A stretch of 63,397 nt of DNA from Atopobium sp. (GCA_022732885.1 JAIJTS010000009.1:1-63397); one strand, 5' to 3'. Shown: positions 26,000-34,978, counted from the first letter of the stretch. Notes: generated by a model from the letters alone, not told the origin. A program made the numbers and translations.

Positions 26000-26277
26000 C
26001 AATTTAAGGTGAGACATGAAAATCAATCATTAATACTCTCCGTTGAGCCTCCACTGTCGTAGACAAAAATCTGGAAAGTATGATTGACATCCTGAAACTG
26101 CTTCATATACAGAAGTTCAGTCAGTTCCGTTGGCTCAATTGAATCAGAATCCAACTCAGAAGCAAGTATTAAATAAAATTGTATTATAGACATGGTTTTT
26201 AAAACGTAATAGATTTGTTGTAAATAGACAGTAGCGGCGTCCATTGTGTTCTTTTCCCACTGCGGCCGGGAGAAGAT
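26000..26277. other. AT-rich stretch with no convincing gene
   Basis: Between the pfl terminator and the decayed membrane gene. A minus-strand frame of 73 codons (26023-26244) has no recognisable family and only a poor ribosome site, so I do not call it. Nothing else is visible. Confidence 0.4.
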
Positions 26278-26665
26278 ATGTGGTATTGCAAAAAATTGTT
26301 TCAGCTTGTTATAAAAGATTCCCTCGTATGGGCGTCTTATTTTAACATCCTCTCTTATTGCCTGTGCAGTAACAGCAGTGTTAGTATATTTGCCTCTCTA
26401 TCCAAGGTGCTTCTCGGTAAGGGATTTCAATACCTCCCTGATTCGTTTTCTTACCATGACATATTTTGATATAAGAAACATTGTTGGTTATCTTGGGATT
26501 TGGCCAACATTTCAAGTATTAAAAGGTGTCAATCTGAAACCTATGACTGCGATTATTGTTCTGACAGTATGGTCGTTTGCTCTCTTGCTTCTCGCCGTTG
26601 GCATTACAGCTCTGAAACAAGCATTTGCTAAGGGAAAATATGTGCAGTTGGGGCAATGTGACTAA
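26278..26665 (+). pseudogene. Remnant of a membrane protein, possibly an ABC-2 type permease
   Basis: An ATG at 26278 with GGGAG upstream opens a short reading frame with a basic/hydrophobic N-terminus. The frame drifts to a stop at 26470. A second frame, offset by one base, carries hydrophobic segments (SSLIACAVTAVLVYLP, then AIIVLTVWSFALLLLAVGIT) and ends at 26665. Together they look like one frameshifted membrane protein of which mainly the last two or three helices survive. The pattern of a final helix followed by a short basic tail is seen in ABC-2 permeases of peptide export or immunity systems, but this is a guess from hydropathy. Base use is AT-richer than in neighbouring genes. Confidence 0.35.
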
Positions 26666-26715
26666 ACATCACCGTTAAACAACAATGACACAGACGCCGA
26701 CGGACATATCACAAA

Positions 26716-26742
26716 AAGGGCACAGCGTTTTGCTGTGCCCTT
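26716..26742 (-). terminator. Terminator of the LPXTG protein gene
   Basis: AAGGGCACAGC / GCTGTGCCCTT is an 11-bp perfect stem with a 5-base loop. On the minus strand it is followed by a T-rich tract. It lies about 65 bases past the stop of the surface-protein gene. Confidence 0.85.
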
Positions 26743-26806
26743 CTCAACTGTTATCGCTATCTTCTTACTACTGCTTTTCCGTAACCACTGAATCGTAATC
26801 GCGGCT

Positions 26807-29800
26807 CTATACCTGAGACTCTGTGCGACGACGATGCAGAGTAGATGCTACAAACACAAGCAGACCGGTAGCAGCAAGCGAGAAAATCATGGCCGGCGAA
26901 TTATCTCCCGTATCGGGAAGTGCACCGGGAACCTTTGTTGAAGCAGTCTTATTTTCAGTAGGCGTCGGCTCATCAATACGTTCCCACTGAGCATAAAGTA
27001 CATTTCCCTCTGCATTTATGGTGTCAACTTCCACCTTATCGCCCCGATGGAGCAGTGTGCCACCCTCTTTTGAGATAGACCAGCCTAAGAAGCGATATCC
27101 TGCTCGCACCGGATCTGCCGCATCAATGGTAAGAGTATCGTTTGACTCAACGAAATCTGAGTATGTACGACCGGTAGCGCCTTCGTAGTTGAGATCATAT
27201 GCAAGACGTACGGCATTGGAGTTTGCCCACACGGCGCGCAGGGAAATATCCGAGGTTCCTATCGGAATCAAATCCCCCGGATAGTAGCGTGTTCCGTCAC
27301 TTGCAACCCAGCAAATGAATCCACGGGAACCTGCAGGAGGAGTCACACCGGAAGCATCAAGCACACGAATATCAGAGCCTTCGGCATAGTGCATCGGATC
27401 TGAAACAGAGCCTGTACCACCGGCAAGATCATAGGTGATGGTGTGGGCCTGGTTTATCGGAACCCATTTTGCCGTAAGGGTAATGTCTTCTGTCACGGGA
27501 CTTCCAAAACGATACGGCTTTCCATCGTTTCGGAGCCATGCGACAAGAACATAGCCATCGCGCGTTACCCCCGTTGGTTCATCGAGGGTTGTTTGCGCGG
27601 GTACTGACACGGTCTTGTTGGGTGTTCCATTGTTGTACACATACGTGACATTAACGGGTACCGGCTCCCATTTGGCATACAGAGAGGTATCACTTGAGGG
27701 CATGGAGTTATCAGAGGTGAGAGGCATGGTCAACTGAGCATTTCGATACCAGCCGACAAACCGGTAGTACTGTGGCAATCCGGCAGGACGACTTGGCGTT
27801 GAGTTTGAGATGTCGGTTAACGAAGCTCCATATTTACGCTGTTCAGATGAGATTGTGGTTTCAGAGGTAACGGAAGTTGCCGCGTTTTTGAGAGTCAGAT
27901 TATAGGTAATGCGCTTTCTGACCATAACAAGATATTTTGTAGGAAGAGGCTTAAAAACAACATCTCCGCTGGCAGCATCATATATCGCAGGACCTTCTCC
28001 CTTAGAAATATCAAACCACTGAGTAACGTCGGTATCAAGGTTTAGATCTTTCGGATCTTTAGGAGTTCCGGTAGGCGTGTAATAGCCGTACTTGACGTAT
28101 GAATACATTGCCTGATTTATACTGAAAATAAATGTTCCATCGGCAGGTATCCAAGAAGCATTATATGCACTGTAGCCGTTCCCGTCTGCATTGTCAGCAA
28201 ATATGGCAAAGTCTTTGGTCAGATTCACTTTATAAGGATAAAAATCGATACGGCTTGCCGTACGATTACTGCTACCTGGTGATTTAAAGCTAGAAGGACT
28301 TTGGGCGCACCAGAGAGAACCGTCAAACCAGCGATATCCTGCTTCCGGTTCAACAGGCGTAAAGGTTGCACCGTAGAGCCCTAAGAACGTATGGGCAGCA
28401 TTGCCTGAGTAGTTTTCAACCCCTGTTTTATCGGTGTCATTGGTATAGTCAGCTGCACTATTGTAAAAATTAACACGTACCAGCGAGCGATCAAGGTACA
28501 CGTTTAGCGTTGTGCTACCATCTGCGGCAACAGTAGCCGAGCTATCGCTCCGTTCGGTATCAATGAGCAAATGGCCGTAGTACTGGCCATTGATAGCGGC
28601 AATTTTTGATGCAACATCTGTAGTTGCCGGAGAGACGGTAGCGTCAGTAGCGGCCGTATAACCTTGGACGGTATATAAAGTATAGGTTTTATCAGCTGAA
28701 GCCGCATTATAAGGATCAGTAGACTTCTGTATCCAATAGTTCACATGATAGACCGTATTGACGTTCGGCGTCCATGAAGCGGTGAGGTGAATGGATTGGG
28801 TAAGCTTTGAGCCAAAAGTGAAAGCCGTACCATCGGAAGTCTTCCAACCTGCAAAGGTATATCCGGTTCTTGTTGGATTACTCGGCGCAACGGTTACATC
28901 GTCAGTATCAACATACTCGGTGGCTATGGAAGATCCGCCGGCGCTATCAAAGGTGATGCTATATCCGGCTTTGACAACAGGCCAAAGATAGACATCCTGA
29001 CCATTGACGGTACCGAGACTTGCATCCGGCTGGGTTGCTCCTTTTGTGCGAGACCAGCCCACGGCCTGCGTTTCAGGATTGCCGGTGTTTACGAGCGGAA
29101 GAATACTGCTACCTTGAATGGTGTCGCCATCCGCATACGTCACCGCACTGAGCACGCGGTTTGAATCGGTAACAGACATGAAGTAAACGACATGGCGATT
29201 GGATGCAGTGAAAGATGCATACAAATCAACCGGGGATGCTTCAGCCGCAGCATCAAGGGCAGCGCCGTTAAGCTCTGCGGCAGTCTTACCAAAGTCAGTA
29301 AAGGTAGATCCCGAAGAAGTTTTCCATCCGCGGAACGTTCCGTCTTCGGATGGAGTAGCGGGCTCTATCAAGCGCTCATCATCAGAGAGTTTCTGAGTTA
29401 ATACAATGGAATCGGTACCGGATGCATCTATTACATGAAAACGATACGTTTTTGTAAAGTGCGTATCAGGCGTAGTTACGGCATAGACCGAAAAACCTTT
29501 TGCCGTAAAAGACACGGAGCCTGCAGCGGATGTAGGACTGCTCACCTGCTCTACGGATGAACTGTCAGAAATATGCCAGACCGAGATGGAGTTGCCGGAA
29601 ATGCGGGAGGAGGAAATGTTTACGGCGATTGGCGAACCGGCCGGCTCCCATTTTGTTCCATGGGCATCGCGAATGGTAATATCAAAGGCAAGAAGTGTTG
29701 TCTGACCTTTAATGGGGGCACTTGTCGGAACAGCTGACACGCTACCGCCGGAAGGGAGCTTTCCCGAGACCGTTATCTGAGTGCCGTCAGAAGCAGTTGT

Positions 29801-30190
29801 TGTCCAAGTCTCTTGGACAAGGTTCTTCTGAGAATCCTCCTTGGTTTGAGTTTGGACTTGAGTTTTTTCAGGTTCTGTTTGAGAGTTGGTGGAACTTTCG
29901 GAAGAATCGCTTGCAGGTGCCTCTGATGTGGAGTTTACCTCCGTGCGAGTTTCTTCATGCTTGACATTATCATCCTTCAGTTCATTCGGCTCAGCGGATG
30001 ACTCAGTAGATAAACCGTTGTTCTTCTCCGCTTGTGCAGAAGCCGTGGTACCGACTACTTCTGCAAACCCCTGTGCCGGAGTACTCCCAAACTCTGCGCT
30101 CATCTCCGCAAGCGCAGGAGTCGGCATAGACATTGAAAATGCTACGAGCGCCACAAGAATAATCCTTGAAATTACACCTTTTCTTTTCAT
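26807..30190 (-). CDS. LPXTG-anchored surface protein with InlB-type (Listeria-Bacteroides) repeats
   Basis: A 1127-residue cell-wall protein. Signal peptide at 1-28 (basic MKRK, hydrophobic core, PTPALA cut site). Residues about 30-120 are an acidic Ser/Thr/Glu stalk. Several domains follow with the InlB B-repeat pattern, each ending in a GW/AxW turn: GYTFAGWKTSDGTAF, YYRFVGWYRNAQL, GYVLVAWLRNDGK, GYRFLGWSISKEGG. The C-terminus has the sortase signal LPDTG, a membrane helix and the basic tail HRRRTES. A sortase would link it to peptidoglycan; none is in the window. AGGAG lies before the ATG. The role is inferred to be adhesion. The gene is flanked by remnant DNA and its base use looks somewhat GC-richer than its neighbours, so acquisition by transfer is possible. 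Confidence 0.93.
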   Translation of the reverse strand: MKRKGVISRIILVALVAFSMSMPTPALAEMSAEFGSTPAQGFAEVVGTTASAQAEKNNGLSTESSAEPNELKDDNVKHEETRTEVNSTSEAPASDSSESSTNSQTEPEKTQVQTQTKEDSQKNLVQETWTTTASDGTQITVSGKLPSGGSVSAVPTSAPIKGQTTLLAFDITIRDAHGTKWEPAGSPIAVNISSSRISGNSISVWHISDSSSVEQVSSPTSAAGSVSFTAKGFSVYAVTTPDTHFTKTYRFHVIDASGTDSIVLTQKLSDDERLIEPATPSEDGTFRGWKTSSGSTFTDFGKTAAELNGAALDAAAEASPVDLYASFTASNRHVVYFMSVTDSNRVLSAVTYADGDTIQGSSILPLVNTGNPETQAVGWSRTKGATQPDASLGTVNGQDVYLWPVVKAGYSITFDSAGGSSIATEYVDTDDVTVAPSNPTRTGYTFAGWKTSDGTAFTFGSKLTQSIHLTASWTPNVNTVYHVNYWIQKSTDPYNAASADKTYTLYTVQGYTAATDATVSPATTDVASKIAAINGQYYGHLLIDTERSDSSATVAADGSTTLNVYLDRSLVRVNFYNSAADYTNDTDKTGVENYSGNAAHTFLGLYGATFTPVEPEAGYRWFDGSLWCAQSPSSFKSPGSSNRTASRIDFYPYKVNLTKDFAIFADNADGNGYSAYNASWIPADGTFIFSINQAMYSYVKYGYYTPTGTPKDPKDLNLDTDVTQWFDISKGEGPAIYDAASGDVVFKPLPTKYLVMVRKRITYNLTLKNAATSVTSETTISSEQRKYGASLTDISNSTPSRPAGLPQYYRFVGWYRNAQLTMPLTSDNSMPSSDTSLYAKWEPVPVNVTYVYNNGTPNKTVSVPAQTTLDEPTGVTRDGYVLVAWLRNDGKPYRFGSPVTEDITLTAKWVPINQAHTITYDLAGGTGSVSDPMHYAEGSDIRVLDASGVTPPAGSRGFICWVASDGTRYYPGDLIPIGTSDISLRAVWANSNAVRLAYDLNYEGATGRTYSDFVESNDTLTIDAADPVRAGYRFLGWSISKEGGTLLHRGDKVEVDTINAEGNVLYAQWERIDEPTPTENKTASTKVPGALPDTGDNSPAMIFSLAATGLLVFVASTLHRRRTESQV

Positions 30191-30447
30191 GGTGACTCCT
30201 GAATAACCCCGAATAACTTTATAAATAAATCCTCACAGTCTATATATAATCTATCGGATAACAAATCGCACTGTTAGAGGGCAATATCGCAAAACTTTTA
30301 TAATATCAACACACCAAGTTCATAATCTGTAAGCTTTGCTTTCAGGCGCACAGGACCGATCTATCCATACTGCCTCCCCTATTTCCTGCGTCATATGCGT
30401 GTAATACTATGTTACGAACCATCAACCAAATCATGGTAAGGACTCAT

Positions 30448-31182
30448 GTGACCACAAAGACCGTACAGATAGCAGGCATTTCCGTAGAACTCACGCGCAA
30501 GGCCGTCAAGAACATCAATCTGCGCGTTAGTCGAGAAGGTCGCGTTAACGTGAGCTATCCGTGGCACACTTCCGAAGCGGCTGTAATCACCTTTGTTGAA
30601 TCCAAATCTGATTGGATCAGCGCCGCTCTTTCTCACGCCTCTCCACTTGGCGAGAAGGACCTCCGAACTCCCACTCCCATAGCCTCCGGACATACGGTGA
30701 GCGTTTGGGGACACCCGTACAACCTGCACATCATTCATGGACCCAAGCGGACGGCACACATCTTTGCACACGACGTTGTTATCACACTTCCCAACCGCTA
30801 CCTGGACGACCTTGCCTCCGAAACTTCACAGCAAGCCATTCGTAAAACATTTGATGAGTTTCTCGCCCAAGAGATGCGCGCAGTCCTGCCTGAACTTACC
30901 ACCGCCATGGAAACAAAAGCTCAAAAGCACGCCTCACGGTATAAAGTACGTCGCATGAAAAGCCGCTGGGGATCCTGCAACATCAAAACAGGCACCATCA
31001 CACTTAACCTTGAGCTCGCCGAACATGACAAAGAAGCCCTGAAGCACGTTATCGCTCACGAACTCACCCACCTCTACGTTCGCGGACACAACCGCGAATT
31101 CTATGCACTTCTCGCCACCTTCTATCCCAACTGGAAAGAAGTCCGCGCCAGCCTCAAAGGCGCTCGGCCGTCTTTGCGATAG
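30448..31182 (+). CDS. YgjP-type zinc metallopeptidase (DUF45/SprT-like)
   Basis: About 244 residues from the GTG at 30448, which has AAGGA five bases upstream; in-frame ATGs at 30409 and 30433 lack ribosome sites. The C-terminal domain holds KSRWGSCN and the zinc motif HELTHLYVRGHNREFYALL (HExxH plus a distal His). Family members are predicted metallopeptidases of unknown substrate, often linked to DNA repair or restriction loci. No such partner is seen here. Three copies of the TTCTCGCC core lie in this one gene (30649, 30860 and 31109). Confidence 0.88.
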   Translation: MTTKTVQIAGISVELTRKAVKNINLRVSREGRVNVSYPWHTSEAAVITFVESKSDWISAALSHASPLGEKDLRTPTPIASGHTVSVWGHPYNLHIIHGPKRTAHIFAHDVVITLPNRYLDDLASETSQQAIRKTFDEFLAQEMRAVLPELTTAMETKAQKHASRYKVRRMKSRWGSCNIKTGTITLNLELAEHDKEALKHVIAHELTHLYVRGHNREFYALLATFYPNWKEVRASLKGARPSLR

Positions 31183-31258
31183 AATAAGCACTGTTGACTA
31201 GAGAACGCGGGCGTCTAAGTGAGGCGCTGCGCACGAACTTGAAAGTTTGGGAGTTTTT

Positions 31259-32308
31259 ATGCCAAATGAGGGCAGCTACGAGGCGGCGCTCCGTCGCTCA
31301 AATGAGATTCAAGCAGATTTGCCGGAGCATCCCGGAAACTACACCATGCTTACCGGGGATCGCCCCACTGGAAGGCTTCACCTTGGGCATTACTTTGGCA
31401 CCATTGCTGAGCGCGTAAGACTTCAAAACCTTGGTGTTCATACCAACATCATTATTGCTGACTATCAGGTCATTACAGACAGAGACACCACTGAGCATAT
31501 TGCAGACAATGTCTACAATATGGTTATTGATTATCTGGCCTGCGGAATTAATCCAGAGAAAACTATGATTTTCACGCATTCCGCAGTTCCAGCTCTCAAC
31601 CAGCTCATGTTGCCATTCCTCTCACTTGTTACCGAGTCAGAGCTTCACAGAAATCCAACTGTTAAGGCAGAGCAAGAAGCTTCTGGCCATGCTCTTACTG
31701 CCCTTCTGCTGACATATCCCATTCACCAGGCGTGCGACATTCTTTTCTGCAAAGGAAATGTTGTTCCTGTTGGTCGCGATCAGCTGCCTCATATTGAGAT
31801 TACTTCTAAGATTGCTCGTCGCTTTAACGAGCGCTACGGAAAGGTATTCCCAGAGGTTTCTGGCCTTCTCACCTCTACCCCATTGATTCCTGGCCTTGAT
31901 GGTCGCAAGATGAGCAAGTCTTACGGTAACGCTATCTCGCTTTCTATGACAGCTGAAGAAACTGCCAAGCTCATCAAGAAGTCTAAGACTGACTCCGAGC
32001 GCATGATTACCTTTGACCCAGACAATCGTCCTGGCGTTTCTGCGCTTCTTACCACTGCTGGCATTTGTACTGGCCGTGATCCAAGAGAGATTGCTGACGA
32101 GATTGGCATGGGTGGCGGTGGAGCGCTCAAGGCTTACGTCATTGATGCCGTTAACACCTACTTTGAGCCAATTCGTCAGAGGCGTGCGGAGTTTGCAGCT
32201 CAGCCAGATCTTATTCGCGATATCCTCCACGACGGAAACGCTCGTGCAAACGTTATTGCTAACACCACGCTCGACGAGGTTCGCGAGGCAATGGGAATGG
32301 TCTACTAA
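31259..32308 (+). CDS. trpS: Tryptophanyl-tRNA synthetase
   Basis: A 349-residue class I synthetase charging tRNA-Trp. The HIGH-type motif is RLHLGH in TGDRPTGRLHLGHYFG (about 28-43) and the KMSKS loop starts at Lys217. GGGAG lies five bases before the ATG at 31259. The 76-base gap upstream holds no T-box leader. The stop is followed directly by the GTG of the methyltransferase gene, so the two are probably co-expressed. Confidence 0.96.
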   Translation: MPNEGSYEAALRRSNEIQADLPEHPGNYTMLTGDRPTGRLHLGHYFGTIAERVRLQNLGVHTNIIIADYQVITDRDTTEHIADNVYNMVIDYLACGINPEKTMIFTHSAVPALNQLMLPFLSLVTESELHRNPTVKAEQEASGHALTALLLTYPIHQACDILFCKGNVVPVGRDQLPHIEITSKIARRFNERYGKVFPEVSGLLTSTPLIPGLDGRKMSKSYGNAISLSMTAEETAKLIKKSKTDSERMITFDPDNRPGVSALLTTAGICTGRDPREIADEIGMGGGGALKAYVIDAVNTYFEPIRQRRAEFAAQPDLIRDILHDGNARANVIANTTLDEVREAMGMVY

Positions 32309-33640
32309 GTGTCTGAGCTCACCTTACATGTTGAACGTATGAGCTATGGTCCAGACGCTATTGCTCATACATCAGAAGGTAAGACGGTCTTTATCTCTGG
32401 TGGCGCCGTCCCTGGAGATACCGTCAGTGTACAGATTACTGAGGACTCAGACAGGTTTTCTCGCGCACAGCTTGTAAAGGTTTTGGAAGCGTCTTCGTTC
32501 AGAGAGACCCATCCCGATCCTTTTGTGACGCTCACGGGCGCCACTCCTTGGGGCAATATTTTCTACGAGCAGCAACTTATCGAGAAACGTAACGGCGTAG
32601 TCTCGGCTCTTGAACGCATTGGCCATTTTTCACACGACGATGTCTCTGAACTGGTAAAGGATATTGTTTCCCCTGGTGAGCCATGGGGATACCGCAATAA
32701 AATTGAACTTGCATTTAAGCACAATGGCAATAAAACGCTGGTAGGAATGTATGCGCCTAACGGGCAAGACATTGTTCGCATTAAAGACTGTCCGCTCTTA
32801 GATAAGAGCAACCAAAAGGCAGTTGGAGCTGTAAGTGGCGCCCTCTCCTACCTCTCGGGCTCTCACGAGCTTGATATAGAACGCATTGGCATCAGAGTGT
32901 CTAGACGCACTAAAGAACTTGAAGTGGCGCTCTGGACCGCTCCGAGCGGCTTTCCACGCGCGCAAGTGGCTCGCGTTTTAGGCGATGCCGTAAAGGCAAC
33001 AAGCGTTGTTCGCGTAATGACCAAAGGCCCTAGTAAAGCGCGTCGTGTTGTGGGAGTTGAGCGTCTAAGCGGCTCTGGCTCATGGAGTGAGCTGATTGAC
33101 AACCAGAAGATGTTGCTCTCTGCTCCTTCTTTTTTCCAGGTCAATACCAAGGGTGCCGAGAAACTCGTTGAGCTTGTACTTTCTGGTTTAGATGTTCAGC
33201 CGAATGACGAAGCAATGGATCTTTACTGTGGAGCTGGAACCTTCACGCTTCCTCTTGCAAAACGTGCGGGATTTGTTTCTGCGGTTGAAGCCTATGGTCC
33301 AGCAGTCAGAGATCTTCGCCGCAACCTTGAACTGGCCAGGCTTGATAACGTTGATGCAGTAGGTGGAGACGCAGGTAGAGAATTCCCCGATACAGACGCT
33401 GATGTGATTGTTGTTGATCCACCTCGAGCAGGACTTGCTCCTGAGGTAATTCAGCAGCTTTCTAAGCAGTCCGCACGTGCTATTGCATATGTTTCTTGTG
33501 ACCCCGCAACACTTGCGCGTGACCTTAAGCGCTTTGTTGAGATTGGCTCATACAAACCAGTGAGTGTGACTCCGGTAGATCTTTTCCCACAGACCTTCCA
33601 TGTAGAAAACGTTTGCCTGCTTAAACGTGGAAAATGGTAA
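32309..33640 (+). CDS. RNA (uracil-5-)methyltransferase, RlmCD/TrmA family, without iron-sulfur cysteines
   Basis: A 443-residue protein starting at GTG. An N-terminal TRAM domain (about 1-58) is followed by the family's middle region and a Rossmann methyltransferase domain with MDLYCGAGTFTLPLA (SAM site), VVDPPRAGL and the catalytic cysteine in YVSCDPATLARDL. It would make 5-methyluridine in rRNA or tRNA. Most RlmD/RlmCD proteins bind a 4Fe-4S cluster through a CxxxxxCGGC region before the YExQL motif; here the equivalent stretch reads TLTGATPWGNIFYEQQL, with no cysteines. Only CPLL later keeps a Cys. The exact target base cannot be read from sequence. Confidence 0.92.
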   Translation: MSELTLHVERMSYGPDAIAHTSEGKTVFISGGAVPGDTVSVQITEDSDRFSRAQLVKVLEASSFRETHPDPFVTLTGATPWGNIFYEQQLIEKRNGVVSALERIGHFSHDDVSELVKDIVSPGEPWGYRNKIELAFKHNGNKTLVGMYAPNGQDIVRIKDCPLLDKSNQKAVGAVSGALSYLSGSHELDIERIGIRVSRRTKELEVALWTAPSGFPRAQVARVLGDAVKATSVVRVMTKGPSKARRVVGVERLSGSGSWSELIDNQKMLLSAPSFFQVNTKGAEKLVELVLSGLDVQPNDEAMDLYCGAGTFTLPLAKRAGFVSAVEAYGPAVRDLRRNLELARLDNVDAVGGDAGREFPDTDADVIVVDPPRAGLAPEVIQQLSKQSARAIAYVSCDPATLARDLKRFVEIGSYKPVSVTPVDLFPQTFHVENVCLLKRGKW

Positions 33641-33805
33641 GAAGGGGCGTATGAACCCACTGATGAAAGAAGAAAGCAAAAGCCTTATTACTCTATATAC
33701 ACCATTACGCTGAATAGGGCGGTTGTACTAAAAAATAAACCCTTTGTCTGTGCAGGTCAGATACGTGCTTACCACTCTAAGTAATGTTCTTTCAATTATC
33801 TGCAC

Positions 33806-33842
33806 CTTTGTTGTTGCATAACAACAAAGAAACGTGTAAAAA
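33806..33842 (+). promoter_or_regulatory. Palindrome overlapping a candidate ferredoxin promoter
   Basis: CTTTGTTGTT-GCAT-AACAACAAAG (33806-33829) is a perfect 10-bp inverted repeat. TTGCAT in it (33814-33819), a 17-base spacer and TAAAAA (33837-33842) could form a promoter 80 bases before ferredoxin. The overlap suggests a repressor or redox-regulator site. Confidence 0.4.
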
Positions 33843-33922
33843 ATACATTGCAATCAAGTACTCTTGAATGCAAGATAAGTATTACTCGAGTAAGGGGCTC
33901 GAGATACGGAGAGGAATGTATT

Positions 33923-34108
33923 ATGAAGGCATCAGTTAATGAGGATTGCATCGGTTGCGGTCTCTGCGAGAGCACTGCTCCTGAGGTATTCGAGATCGGC
34001 GACGACGGTCTTGCTCACGCTATTGAGGAAGAGGTTCCTGAGGCTGCAGAGGATGCTGCACAGGAGGCTTGCGACGGCTGCCCAGTCAGCGCTATTGAGC
34101 TTGACTAG
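33923..34108 (+). CDS. Small ferredoxin, single 4Fe-4S cluster
   Basis: A 61-residue acidic protein. CIGCGLC (about 9-15) and CDGCPVSAI (about 50-58) supply the cluster ligands of a one-cluster ferredoxin. GGAGAGG precedes the ATG at 33923. It is transcribed alone, between a palindromic promoter region and a clear terminator. Such ferredoxins carry electrons for oxidoreductases or radical SAM enzymes; the partner is not shown by context. Confidence 0.95.
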   Translation: MKASVNEDCIGCGLCESTAPEVFEIGDDGLAHAIEEEVPEAAEDAAQEACDGCPVSAIELD

Positions 34109-34138
34109 TTTTAGCTTAGTTTTTCTTTCTTAGTATGT

Positions 34139-34178
34139 AAGCCTGATGGGTTTCTCGCCTATCAGGCTTCTTTTTTTG
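34139..34178 (+). terminator. Ferredoxin terminator with the 12-mer as its loop
   Basis: AAGCCTGAT / ATCAGGCTT, a 9-bp stem, encloses a 13-base loop that is the exact 12-mer GGGTTTCTCGCC plus T. A run of T follows. Confidence 0.9.
34148..34159 (+). repeat. Exact copy of overrepresented 12-mer GGGTTTCTCGCC
   Basis: Intergenic; forms the loop of the ferredoxin terminator. Confidence 0.8.
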
Positions 34179-34217
34179 GGTACAGTATCAGCAAAACCTC
34201 AAATGATAGGAACACAT

Positions 34218-34880
34218 ATGATTCTTGCATCACAATCCCCTAGGCGCCTTGAGCTTATGCAGTCTATGGGAATAGATCCACAGGTTATGCCTGCTGATAT
34301 TGATGAAACTCAAAAAGTTGACGAGAAATCCCTTGCACTGGTAAAACGTCTGGCTCAAGAAAAGGCTATTGCGGTGTGCTATAAGCTCATGGAACAGCCA
34401 AACTTTGAGCAGCTTAACAATGAGATTGTTCTAGCCGCTGATACCATTGTCTGGACAGACGACGGCCAGGTTTTTGGCAAGCCTGCAGATGCCGAAGACG
34501 CCAAACACATGCTCTCTAAGCTTTCTGGCCAGACTCATCACGTTTCCACTGGTGTTGCGCTGCGACGCTTTAAGGCTTTTAAGTCCCCTTCTCCTGATGG
34601 AGCGCCAGCTGTTGTCGCTGTAACGTTTGTAGAAACTACAGATGTTACCTTCTTTGAACTGTCTGAAGATGAAATTTCTGCCTACGTTGCTTCCGGTGAG
34701 CCAATGGACAAGGCTGGTGCTTACGGCATTCAGGGTAACGGCCGTTTTTTGGTACAGAGCATTCAGGGAGATTACGAGAATGTCGTGGGACTCCCTGTTT
34801 CTTTGCTTTCTCGCGAGCTAGTTAAATTTACCGGCAATCATGACTATCTAGAACACGCCCTAGCGGGACGTAAACACTAG
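34218..34880 (+). CDS. maf: Maf-family nucleoside triphosphate pyrophosphatase
   Basis: A 220-residue Maf protein, which hydrolyses dTTP/UTP or modified nucleotides to the monophosphate. The N-terminal ILASQSPRRLELM, the catalytic ADTIVW, and GKPADAEDAKHML are all present, as is GAYGIQGNGRFLV. The ATG at 34218 has AGGA at the right distance and matches the family N-terminus; the frame is open further upstream but runs into the terminator. A bidirectional terminator follows. Confidence 0.93.
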   Translation: MILASQSPRRLELMQSMGIDPQVMPADIDETQKVDEKSLALVKRLAQEKAIAVCYKLMEQPNFEQLNNEIVLAADTIVWTDDGQVFGKPADAEDAKHMLSKLSGQTHHVSTGVALRRFKAFKSPSPDGAPAVVAVTFVETTDVTFFELSEDEISAYVASGEPMDKAGAYGIQGNGRFLVQSIQGDYENVVGLPVSLLSRELVKFTGNHDYLEHALAGRKH

Positions 34881-34925
34881 GGTGCCACGTAAACACAACA
34901 GCGCTTCTAGCAATAACAAAAAAGT

Positions 34926-34949
34926 CCTCGTATCCCCTTAGATACGAGG
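34926..34949. terminator. Bidirectional terminator between maf and the GT2 gene
   Basis: CCTCGTATC / GATACGAGG with a 6-base loop, A-run on the left and T-run on the right, serving the two convergent genes. Confidence 0.85.
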
Positions 34950-34978
34950 GTTTTTACTTTTTGGATATACCCGAGCCG

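Noticed and set aside
26023..26244. Minus-strand open frame of 73 codons between pflA and the membrane-protein remnant
   Set aside because: No recognisable family, unusual composition, no good ribosome site, and it lies in a decayed AT-rich region; probably chance.
31183..31258. Possible T-box leader before trpS, and likewise before thrS and valS
   Set aside because: The gap before trpS is too short, and I saw no GGTGGxACCGCG-type T-box sequence before trpS or thrS; the valS leader is outside the window.
33641..33922. Small gene in the gap before ferredoxin
   Set aside because: The frame open from 33848 runs into ferredoxin without a ribosome site; the gap reads as promoter and palindrome only.
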